A stretch of DNA of 64,000 nucleotides from contig CM049317.1 of NCBI GenBank assembly GCA_026874595.1, positions 29,506,901-29,570,900 of the forward strand, read 5' to 3'. The DNA comes from Sipunculus nudus. Its lineage: Eukaryota > Annelida > Sipuncula > Golfingiida > Sipunculidae. The notes below the pieces were generated by a model, which saw only the letters and a list, made by a program, of their open reading frames with translations, was not told the DNA's origin and searched no databases. Shown piece after piece: positions 34,940 to 46,526 of this stretch. Within the stretch, counting starts at the first letter, position 1, and each line of letters begins with the position of its first letter. Both the position numbers and the translations under genes were made by a program.

Positions 34940-37796
34940 CAAAGGCATTCTTCCATCAGATATTGTCTTCGGGTGTACATTCTTTCCCTTTGAGGGCTCT
35001 ATGAACCGTGTACACCCATTAGATGAGCCTTTGCGCATGCTCGCACACAGACTTTGTCACGTAATTGTTGTTATCTCTGTGTGCCCGGAGAGAGAGACAA
35101 CACCGTTAAAATTATTACTGGCCGCCTAACAATTTCCACTGAGTTATACCTTCTCATTAATTCTGTACGATCATCTCGGAAATAAACACCTCATATAAAC
35201 ACTGGATGAGTTCAAGTAAGTCTTTATTTTGTACAATTTTCATCATGGATATAATGACTCACCAAAAGCATATAATGTATGGTGGATAAAGACTATCCAC
35301 CTTGACATGTGAAGTAAAAGCAATTTATTTTGCAATTATAGCATTATGATACATTATTTCCTCGGGCATGCGCATTACCTGATCCGGACTTTCCAGGTAC
35401 TATCAAGTGCACACAAATTAATTATTAACCAGAGGCTGTGACAAAGACACATTCAATAAAGTAAAATATCTTCGTCTTAGATAAGGCAGTTTATTGCTTT
35501 TGGAATAGAATATAAATACCTACATTTCATTTAGCTGACCGCAAAATGTAACTCATCCACGTCTGTTATTTTTAATTTGGTCGGAAGCTCTTTTATCTGT
35601 GCTATGTTATAAATTAAGGTACAGCCTGAGCATGAATTTTAATTTTCTGCCTTTCTGGAGCATATAGCTTGGACCGTGCGATCTGCAGTTTAGTGGAATC
35701 TGGATGGTTGATTCGGGATGTGCAGTATGATGAATTCGAATGTGATAGGTATAGTAGTCTAACACAGTCAGACCACGGACAAGTACTTGAAAGTCATAAC
35801 AGTTCTGCGGATAAGATCAGGCAATAACAAATCTTTGAACATTATGTTAATTAGTTAATAATATCAGTTGAATTCCAAACATTAGATATTCGATAAAAAA
35901 AAAGGAAAAATAGACTGACCTAGGAACAAACCACATGCATATGCAATATGTAATGAGTTGTTTGTGTATGTGATTGTGTTGCAATTTGACTCATAGTTAT
36001 CATATTTTAGATTACTGCAATACGCTCCATAAAAACCAGATGCCTTCACATCAGACCAGTGTTCATGGGGACCTATAATTTATGATATGTGTATTAAATG
36101 TTTTTAACAAACCCCTCTTCGGGTTCCTAGAAATTACATTTATAATTCATAGTCTGGCATTTCAAAGCTTAAATAATATACCTTGTTGCGTTACTTGAGA
36201 GAAGCATGCATTTTTACGCTTACACGTCCTTGTTTTAATCACAGATTCTCATAATAATGGATTATCAATCTTACCAGTCGTAATCTTCAAAATGACCAGC
36301 AAGGCAGGTACATGCAAACAAAAACTGTACAACTACCAGGGATGTATCAATATACGATATAATAATACGCCTTATTGATACAGCTACCAGTACGATTTGC
36401 ATACTGTATCATCGTTTCGATGAAATACAAAAAAAAAACAACACACAAATATAGATTTAAGTCATACAAACCCAACCTAAACTATAATCTGAGTTATTTA
36501 TAAAGCTTAAGCTGATTTTTAGTTCTTATATTGACCTTTTAAGAATGTATATACATTTCTCATCCAGTCGATAATACAATACGTGATCTTGTTCAAGTCT
36601 TAAAAGGAACTGTCGTTTCGACTGGATGCGGAATGTATATAGTACTCGGTGCTTCAGTGACAACGATAATTTTTATTTGTGTACAAAAAAAAGCGTTAAA
36701 TCAGAAATGATACCCCAAACAATGAAGTGTGTTGTCAATACGTATCGCTTTAAGTGTATTGCAAAATGTATTGTACCTGAATAGGCTGACCGATACACAG
36801 TACTACCAAGTAGAGAAATGTTACTTTTGTTAAGTGTACGATTTTTTTCCCTGGACTATAGAGCTTTGTTACGTATTGATGACACGCTTCAGGCTATATG
36901 CTCCAAAAAGGCAGAAAAAATAAAATTTTAAAATTAAAAATTTAAGGTTTCACCTTAATTTATAATATAGCACCGATAAAAGGGCTTCCGACCAAATTAA
37001 AAAAATAACTGACGTGGATGACTTACATGTAGCAGTCAGGAAAATGAAATGTTGGTACGTATAAGTATATTCCAAAAGCAATAAACTGCCTTATTTAAGA
37101 CGAAGAGATTTTTTTTTATTCAACGTGTCACTGTCACAGCGTCTGGTTTATTATTGATACACACTTGATAGAACCGCTAAAATCAGGAACAAGCAATGCG
37201 CATGCCCGAGGAAATAATGTATCATAAATTGCTTTTACTTCACATGACAAGTTGGATAGTCTTTGATTAGCATTCATTATATATGCTATTGGTGAGTCAT
37301 TATATCCACGTTAAAAAGTGAACAAAATAAAGACTTACTTGATCCCGCCCAGTTTTTATATGAGGTGTTTATTCACATGATGATCGGACAGAATTAATGG
37401 GATTTAAGGTATAACTCAGTGGAAATTGTGAGGCGGCTAGTAATTATTTTAACCGTGTTGTCTCAAACAGATAACAACAATTAGGTGATAATTTCTGTGT
37501 GCGTGCATACGCAATTGCTCATCTAATGCGTGTATACGGTTCATAGAGCGCTTAGAGGGAAAGCATGTATACCCGAAGACATTATCCGAGGGAAGAATGC
37601 CTTTGAAATAAATATATAAATAAATAATATATATATATATGAATATATATAGTCCATTGTAGTTATGGAGGAATGGCTAGGATGCATTACACGATTACGT
37701 GTAAACAGGTTTTTAAGTAAGGAATCTGAATGATGAATGGATAAAAATATTATGAATGGTTGGAAATATCATTAATGTGTAATATATATATATAAA
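34741..37796. mobile_element. ~3 kb inverted repeat (foldback-type element)
   Basis: Arms of about 930 bp (34741-35671) and 905 bp (36892-37796) are reverse complements with moderate divergence along their whole length. Paired words include caatggactatatatattc, caaaggcattcttcc, catgcgcatt, gtgagtcattatatcc and gctatatgctcc. The 1.2 kb spacer carries its own hairpin at 36547-36641. No transposase frame is seen. A solo end-like copy is at 2050-2210, so the family is dispersed. Confidence 0.8.
36547..36641. repeat. Hairpin inside the spacer of the large inverted repeat
   Basis: tatacatttctcatccagtcg-like sequence (36549-36569) is the inverse of cgactggatgcggaatgtat (36619-36639), with a ~50 bp loop. 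Confidence 0.65.
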
Positions 37797-37841
37797 ATAG
37801 TCAAAATTATCATAGCAATGTTGTTTCACCCCTTTGTTTCA

Positions 37842-38110
37842 GATACACAGCATATGTAAAATAAGCCCCATGGGCCTTGCACTGCCATTGTTTTCATCAT
37901 ACATCTTTTATGCTTTTCAAATGTCTCTTCCACGCTGATTTAATTTGTTCTTCCTTGGAATGCGCCACAGCTGTTTCAGTTATGACATAAGACATTGTCA
38001 CTGGTGATATCTGAGCGGCCTCACGCGATATGCTCACTAATAACTGAACTAATAGACTCGTTATGACACTTGACTGATAAAGCATCGATTATGATAAAGC
38101 GCGCCTCTTC
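37842..38110 (-). pseudogene. Decayed copy of the SLC28-like first exon and its upstream region
   Basis: The minus strand has ATG at 37993-37995 with MSYVITETAVAHSKEEQI, matching MSYVISETITTPSKVEQI at the start of the transporter gene. A one-base loss then shifts the frame (stop at ~37897) although nucleotide similarity continues to 37842. A further deletion removes about 11 bp. Homology also runs upstream past the ATG (GCTTTATCA, CTTTATCAGT). It is a broken relic. Confidence 0.85.
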
Positions 38111-38194
38111 CAAGTGTTTTCCAAGTTTTTTTCCAAGTTTTTATTTACATATACACTTAATGTCAATGTCCTGTTTTGAGTAAATACCTTTTTA

Positions 38195-38226
<32 letters not shown>

Positions 38227-38690
38227 TTAATAATAATAATATTAATAGTCATCATAATAATCTTAATAATAATTAATTGTTTTTATCATTATTTTTATTA
38301 ATAAGGAATAAAATTTAATAATAGTATCTTAAAGTGATCATAAGCAGTTGTAATATTATTATAGGAATTAGAGTATTGTGTAAGAATGGACTGGTTAAGG
38401 ATTCAATAATAAGGACACATTATTTATCATCTGCTAGACATAATGGAGCTCGGATTGTAGAACAGTAGCAGCGTACTAACTATCAAGCCAACGCCCGGTG
38501 TTCATTAGTTAAATATCTGAAGTTATAATATCAATTGTAGTAGCATCTCGACTTGGTTTTCATAAATATGTTTCGTTTATGCTAACATGGAACACGTGTG
38601 TTCTTTTATCCGTAGCACCGGTTATACTGGTCATACACTGTTTGTTTACTCAGGTAATCATTGGACAGCTATGGAAGTAATATACAGTGG
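37842..38690 (-). repeat. Segmental duplicate of the SLC28-like gene 5' region
   Basis: Corresponds to 60188-61500. Besides the exon, 38380-38690 shares ctggttaaggattca, gagctcgga, cggtgttcattagttaaata and agttataatatca with 61265-61400. Both copies contain a trinucleotide array in the middle (CTA/TAA at 38200-38240 versus the long TAA array at 60534-61226). Confidence 0.75.
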
Positions 38691-40199
38691 TCGACTTCAT
38701 ATTCGTGTGGTTTAATATTCGCTATCCACACTTTTTAAGTGTTCCACGAGTGTTCTTTTTATAGCGATATCACCATGATGTAATCTTAACTTAGTATGTC
38801 CATTATAATATGATTTATTTATATCGATCAGCAAACAAGTGGATTTCTTGTACATTGTTGGTAGATAATATAATTGTTGACACATAGTGTAATAGATCGG
38901 TGACAAAGACAGCAACTGCCATGCATAATATACACGAGGGGCCAGTGAGGCTATAAAATACTATAGTTGCCTTCATATTCGCGAAGCTGAAATTTCGCGA
39001 TTTCTTCATATTTTACTTTCGCAAGGGTTTCATTTTTCGCGATCGCACCAGAAAAAAAATTAAAATCTAAGTGGCCAGTATTTATTATAATGATAGAATA
39101 AATCAGACACTATCACATTTATCTCAGTCGTTATATTATTATAATAATTAATGATCATCTAAGTGTATGAGGCATTTTATTCCCCATGGCTTCATTTAAC
39201 TGATAATTAACCATTTTCGAAAATCTCGATTTTGAAAATCTCGCAAACAAAAAGGCAACCACAGAAAAGGACGAATGAAAAAAGTATTATCATTAGCAGT
39301 ATTATTCACGAAGGTTAATTTTCGCGGAAATTTTACCCTTATCGAATATCGTGAATTTTGAAACACTCGCGAGGAAAGAGCCGACCCGAGAAAGCCAGTA
39401 AATTTATAACTCGACATTTCTGAGCAATTTTTGTCTTTATCATACTTGTATGCCACTTCCTCATCCCGGGGAGACCACTTGTGATTGCCATCTTCGTCCT
39501 CTAGTGTCCTAACCACCCGTGTCAGCGACAGACGATACCAGAAATCTTGGCTTTCTGAAGAGTTTACTCTTTATTTCAAGGAGTTAGGGGAAACTTCTGC
39601 AATAGCACAAACCTGTCACTGTCAGATTCACACCTACACGACTCAGTAGGCCTTTTTATTGGATATATAAACTTGAGTCATACGGAGGGATGCACTGCAA
39701 TGGTCTTCCATCTTGTTGCATTTATATCGTGGTAATTTAGTAATATGAGTTGCCGCGAGGTGGCAGTTCGCGGTTAGTGGGAAGAGGTCTTTACCATTGC
39801 AGTGACTGGTCTAGTCTTATTGTTCTACGGATTCGCCGCTCACGTTTTCCTTGGATCATTTTTATTTAAACGAGAACCTGGATAATTTTTACACTTGCCA
39901 CAAATACTTTTGAGCAACCTCAATGGTATTGAAAATTATATGTACCATTTGACGAAATGAAATGATTTCCTTGAAGTTTTTCCTGCTAATAAGCTTGCAA
40001 AATTGTGTTTAGACTGGAAACTGTTTAAAAACATCGTCCTATTGCATCGTTTTATTCGTTTTTTACCTTGAGTCCGTAGAACAATATCGTTTTTGGTTCG
40101 AGGCCTGAGAACTTAACCTAAATGGTACGAGAAGAAACGTACCAAATAAACAAAGATCGGAAAAGTCGGGGTTTATTCCTACTGGGTTACGATATAATT
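38690..40199. other. Intergenic stretch with TCGCGA-type motifs and a dispersed repeat
   Basis: No gene. TCGCGA-palindrome copies lie at 38970-39045, 39215-39250 and 39308-39374, and a GCCGCGAGGTGGCAG repeat at 39730-39830. tcgacatttctgagca at ~39410 also occurs at ~61580, so the segmental duplication may have extended this far. Confidence 0.45.
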
Positions 40200-40351
40200 A
40201 CCATTTGACCCCTTTTCCGTGCCACATGCAGTTGTCGTTGTTGCACATACTGTTCTGAATCGGTTTTTGTTTCGTAGCCTCCCCGTATAGAGGAATGTGG
40301 TACAGCCTGTCCAGTCCCAATAGTACCTCGTTTTGAGGGTCACAGGGGCTT
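40200..40351 (-). pseudogene. Orphan, decayed copy of the Kunitz 1 exon
   Basis: The minus strand reads LKTRYYWDWTGCTTFLYTG and then NKNRFRT, matching LKTRYYWDGNRCRTFLYTG/NKNRFRT of exon 30426-30641. About 20 bp around the TENQC codons are lost, breaking the frame, and the 5' third of the exon is absent. It lies in intergenic DNA about 9 kb upstream of the Kunitz gene on the same strand. Confidence 0.8.
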
Positions 40352-41557
40352 AAAGTGAGTTGGCGTGTCCATACAATAACTCAGATTTCGTCGATATTTA
40401 GCATGGAAGGAAATCCATTTTTTGGCGTCGGTGAAATCTAGTTGAATACCAAGTAACACACAACATTAAAGTAGCCTACTAACTAAAACTTATCTTTTTT
40501 TAATTGAACTTAATTGAGTTTAATTGAACTGGATGAAGCTGTCCTATTTGTCGAAGTACCATGGAAAGGACATAAACCAACATTCTGTGTACACATGCCT
40601 TTGTCCACCGTCATTCTCCCAGAGTGTAAAGAAATATCGTGCTGAGGTTCACATTAATCCTCACCAGAAGTGGGAATGTGACTTCGAAGCGATATCGGCG
40701 CTGTATTCTAGTCCAAAGTCAGACAAGAAAAAAATTTGCACATTATGCTTTTTTATTCAATAATATCAGATATATTCCAACCGGTAGATATTCGATAAAT
40801 ATGGCAAAATACACTGGCCTACGAACAAACTTCTATATACATATAATATATAATAGATTGATTTATGTTGCCGTCATACTTCATAGTTATCACTCACCAT
40901 GTAGATGACTAAATTACACTTCATAAACAACTAAATTAAATGTGTTTACATGGGGCCATTGCTTATGTGCAGTCTGGGATATGTGTATTTTACTTACAAT
41001 TCCTGGACTACAGGAATTTTATTCCCAAGTCCTGATAGAGCGCCTTTGAGTACCAAACAGCAGTGTCATAAAGAACCTTTCCAAAGGTTCTTGGGCGCAT
41101 CCTTCCTTAAGGTTCTATATGTCACTTTCATGGTTGCCTAAAGAACCTATGGGACAGATTCTAGAACCTTCACCAATATGTCTTCACTTTGAACCTACAA
41201 AGTTTCTCAACTGTCACAACTTCAGGTGTGGATCCAGAATTAAGGATAGGGAAGGGGGACTAATAGTTAAAACCTAAAAAAAGGTCCCCAGGTCCGGAAA
41301 AGGGGAGGGGGTCCTGGCCGCAAAAATTGTTTTGCTTAAAAAAAAAGGGGGGGGGGGGGTTCCGGGCCCCTTTGATGTCCCCTCTGGATGCACTTCTGCA
41401 CTCCAAAGAACCCTTCATGGGTTTACCTTTAACTATTTTTTCGCAGAAGGTACACCGCAGCGTCAAGAAACATGAGGTCAGGTTAATATGGTCTACCATT
41501 ATATACAGCATGTTTAGTCACTGATTTTAATTTGGTATCTGGTCCTTTTTTCATTTT

Positions 41558-41616
41558 TCATCTCCAGTTGCTCATTTCATAACCACTCGCACTGGCACGT
41601 TGAGCATACAGGAGTT
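41558..41616 (-). CDS. SLC28A: SLC28-like terminal exon
   Basis: After AAAAAG the frame reads LLYAQRASASGYEMSNWR and TGA at 41558-41560. The phase and the AG-LLY junction resemble the family C-terminus (ACIAGILY). The pyrimidine tract is weak, so confidence is moderate. ATTAAA (41526-41531) and AATAAA (41018-41023) on this strand are candidate poly(A) signals. Confidence 0.6.
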
Positions 41617-44600
41617 CTTTTTAAACGAATTTTTGAATGAATATATAGAGAGAATGAGTAATGGACGGGTCTGTACATGTTCGTCTCTTTGCTTCAGTAC
41701 TTGTTGTTCATGTTACGTTACAGCTGTTCAGCTCACGTAAAGGAGTCCTGTCAAATAAACCATGAAGACATAGATCAGGTATATGATGCATGAAGTATAA
41801 TGACTGTACATAAAGTTTACGAAAACCAAAGCAAAGATATGCCGAATACATATTATGTTTGAAACATTAAAGAAATACACAAAAACATTATAATATGTAG
41901 GTTTGGTAATGCCATATGTTGTATTTTTATTTTTAATTCCCTAAAGAAGGGTGTTGAGATCAGTGTACATGGGGTCTTATTCTACACTGTTATGATATAA
42001 ATATTCATGAACAGAACGGAACCGGGACAAACACATTTTAATGAGTATCAGTCTATAAGGTCTACAGCCTTCTGTCGGATGTTTATTCCGTATTACATTG
42101 GAACACAGCACTGTTTTACAAAAGTGAGCTATGTTTTTATGTTCTATTTACCAAAACCCACACTGCTGGGCCAATGGACCCGTACTGCCGTACACAACAG
42201 ACCATGACGCACAATGGCAATGCTTTATAGAAAGTTTTTTTTGTAAAGATTCATGCGCCTGCGCACTCACCTGCAATACACGCGGTCATGAACGCGGCCA
42301 CGTTACCACCAATCAGAGCCCTCAGTGCCAAAGACGGCATTACATCTATAGAAGAAAAAGCGCTTCCATATATATATACTTGATACATCTAGAGCCTACG
42401 ACTCAGTGTAATATTTAATTTTTCTAACATATTATTCTGCAACTGATTCGATTATTTAAATTATAATTTTTAAACTAGAAATTGAAAACGTGTTTCCCCT
42501 CCATTTTGTGCTTGATTTTTGTTTTCTTATTTCCTTAATGTGGGGAGATACTGTTGGGCGCAATATATGCGCGATTTCCCTTACATCTAATATGTTTTCT
42601 TTTGTCACACAAATATATAAAAGGTTTATTGTATTATATCATCCACAATCCGACATTACTCTTTGCTCTCCCGGATTTTCCCTTTTTTTCAGCTACCTGT
42701 GAATCAGACAACCCAAGCAGGATAAGAAATGTTACTCTATCTATATTTGCCTGCGGCATCCATTGCTTGGCGGATGCCAAATTTTGTCGGTGGTATCTCC
42801 ATTCAACTTAAGCATAGCTCGAAGAATATGGGTAACAGAGACCTAATTTCAGGTTTCAGAGGGGATTTTTCATGGACCTCCCTTCATGTCAGGTTAGAAG
42901 ATTCTAGGTGCAATGGTTATAATTTGAGCCCTGTTAACAGACAACCACATGTTTTAAGGTCTCAAGAAAATGCGTAAAAAATTTGAAAAAAAAAATCTAC
43001 CAGTCTGCAGGAACTGATAAAACACTCCATGATGTATGTGCATGAAATAATCATGGTTATGAATTCATTAGATGCTCAGAAACTGGAGGTTTTATATTAC
43101 ATATTTAATTATACTGAATGGTACTTACTAGCCCTATAGCTAAAAGGTTAAGGGTAACAGAGACCTAATTTCATATTTCCAAGGAGATTTTTTCATGGAT
43201 GTCTATGCATTTTAAATGAGAAGATTCTAGGTTGAATTATGCTATGTAAACAGATGACTGCATCTTTGAAGGTCTCAAAAATAAAGAAAAAATCGTAAAA
43301 ATTCAAAGTAGCACCACCAGTCTGCAGGAACTGATGAAACAGTCCTTGATGAATATGCATGCAAAGAATTACGGTGATCAATGCAGTAGTTGTTCACATA
43401 GCGCTTTTGTAACAAATTTTTAATTATTCTGGTGGTGGTGGTGGGGGGGGGGGGGGGGGGATGGATATTCTGAGCTCAGAGGATATGAGTAACAGAGACC
43501 TTATTTCAAGTTTCCATGGAGATTTTTCACCTTCTTGGATGTCAAGTAAGAAGATTCCAGGTCCAATTTAAACATTTGTGCCCTGTTAACAGATGACCAC
43601 AAGTCTCAAACATAGAGATAAAAAAAGAAGTAAAAATTTTAAAAATTCAGATGGCGCCAGCAGTCTGCAGGAGCAAATTGAAGACTCCATGATCAATATG
43701 CATGCAAAGAATCATGGTATTCAATGTATTAGTTTATCAGATACTTAAGCTTTTGTATTAAATTTTCAATCATCTTTGGAGCACTTCTAAGCCCCATAGC
43801 TTGGAGGATATGGGTAACAGAGACCTAATTTCAGATTTCTCATGAAACTTTTCAGGTTAGAAGATTCAAGATCAAGTGATTTGAATTTCTGCCCTTTCAA
43901 CAGAAGACCACATGATCTTTTAAGCTCTAAAAAAAGTAGAGAAAAAATGTGTGAAAATTATAAAAAAAAAATCCAGGTGGCACCCGCAGTCTGCAAAAAC
44001 TGACGAAAACTAGCCATGTTCAATATCCTTGCAAAAAATCATGGTGACAAATTCAATAATTGTTCAGGTACTGGGCTTTTTTTTTATCAAATTTTCCATT
44101 TTCTGGGGGGTACTTCGGAGCCCCAAAGCTTAAAGGATTTGGGTAACAGAGACATAATTTCAGGTTTCCTAAGGAGACTTTTCGAGGGCCTCCCTGCATG
44201 TCAAGAGAGAAGATTCGAGTTTCACTCGTTAAGATTTGTGCCCTGTTAACAGATGACCACATCTTGAGAGGTCTCAAAAATAGAGAAAAAAAATTGTCAA
44301 AATAAAAAAATACAGGTGGGGCCACCAGACTGCAGAATCTGATGAAACATTTCATGGTCAATATCCATGCAAAGAAACATGGTGATCATTGCAATACTTG
44401 TTCAGATACTTGAGCTTTTGTATCAAATTTTTCATTATTCTGGGGGTCGGGATTGGGGGGGATACTTCGGATACCAGTAGCTTAAAGGATATGGTTACCA
44501 GACATAATTTCATGTTTCAAAGGAGACTTTTCATGGGCCTCCGTGCATGTCAAGATAGAAGATTCTAGGTCCAGTCGTTACTATTTGTGCCCTGTTAACA

Positions 44601-46459
44601 GATGACCACATCTTAAGAGGTCTCAAAAATAAAGAAAAAAAATCGTAAAAATAAAAAAAAATACAGGTGGCGCCACCAGACTGCCGTAACTGATGAAACA
44701 TTCCATGATCAATATCCATGCACTGAATCATGGTTATCAATACAATAGTTGTTCAGATACTTGTGCTTTTTATCAAATAATCCATTATTCTGGAGGGGGT
44801 GGGGGGTGGTTCTTCAGAGCCCCATAGCTCAGAGGGTATGGGTAACAGAGACCTAATTTAATGTTTTAAAAGAGATCTTCCTTCTGTACTCTAAAGTAAA
44901 CGATTTAACAACGAATCACCAATCATGCCTTCATACTCTTTCATTTACGAGAGCTGCAGATCTGTAACGCTTTGTACTGGGGCCGCCATATTTCCCTGCC
45001 GCACAAAGTCATTCGTTTTGGTACTATTCCGTGAAGCACTATTTTACTTAATTTCACGAAAAATTGCTAATCGAATACGCCAATAACGCAATCACGCCCA
45101 ACACCATTAGCATGTTATTAACCTCTTGATCAAAACCCGGGCTGATATCTCTTTGAGCACGTCTCTTGGATATTTTATGTCTATTTTATGTTATCACTGG
45201 GAGATGGTCTTACCTTTCTTTTGCGGGCAGAGCGCCATCATTGCTCCGAGCTGTACGGCTAAACCGGTGACGTTGGCGAACTTACACAGCGCGTACGAAC
45301 TTATCACCTCTGTCCTGGTCTATTATTATAAAGATACCTTTATTGTTAATTTTGTTAATTGTTATTATGTAAAGTATTCAATTTGAACAATGAACATTTA
45401 ATTGATGGTTCTGTTATATTTATAATATAATTTGGGAAAAAATTTAATATACAAGTATATTCAAAGTAATTTTAAATAAAGATAAAAGTTGAAGCTTGCC
45501 TTTTTATATTCTAATTCACAGACAAATGATTTTATTTATATTTAATTTATATGTATATTTATTCAATGTATGCGCAATTAGTATTATGTTTCTTCACTAG
45601 ATGGCGCTGTGGTTTGTGAGATGTTTACCGAGGAGAACGCCGGTTGTTTGCCCTCCTGTCTGTTTTGGATAAGATCTGCTAACATCCTGTTGGCCAGTGC
45701 GCCATTGACGAAGATGGAGACACCGATGACTTCACCACATAACAGCAAGTCCCGCCCGTCGACGCCCATCATAAACGTCAGAGGGTAGAACACATAGGAG
45801 AAGATCAACTGAAAATATTAGAAAATAAATATGAAAAAAAAGAAAATCAACTTAAATAGATGATGTTAAGTTGAAAACAGGAGAAGAAAATCAACGAAAG
45901 TAGCAGAAAACATCTGTAAATATTTGGAACTCATTTATAAAATAGAAGAAAATCAACGTAAAATACGAAAATTTCTATTAAAAAATTTTACAAATTCATC
46001 TAGTCCAAAGAAAATCGACTGAAAAAAATAGAAAATCATTAAAAAAAGGGGAAAATCAATTGAAAATGAAGGGACATCAACTAAAAATATAAGAAAATCA
46101 AGTAAAACTAGGAGAAACACATTAAATAATAGGAGAAAGGAAGTGAAATAGTCCGCAAAAACAGGAATATTTTCAATGACGTCACTAAAGGTTTGAGCGT
46201 GAATACAGGTATTTGGCGACGTCTGGTGGCACCAAGAAAAATATAACCGATTAAAGGCTAACCATGAATGTCCTACTGAGAACCTTAGTCGCCAAAATCA
46301 TATTATTGACATGAAACATGTCTCCTCTCCTAAAAACAGAAGCATTCGATTATATTTTACAAAATAGGCAGTAAAAGCTGAATTGTATAATACTCCTGCA
46401 TTTTTATACTGAAATGTATAATACTTCCATATTCCTGTAACTCCTTGTGCTGTGTATTT

Positions 46460-46526
<67 letters not shown>

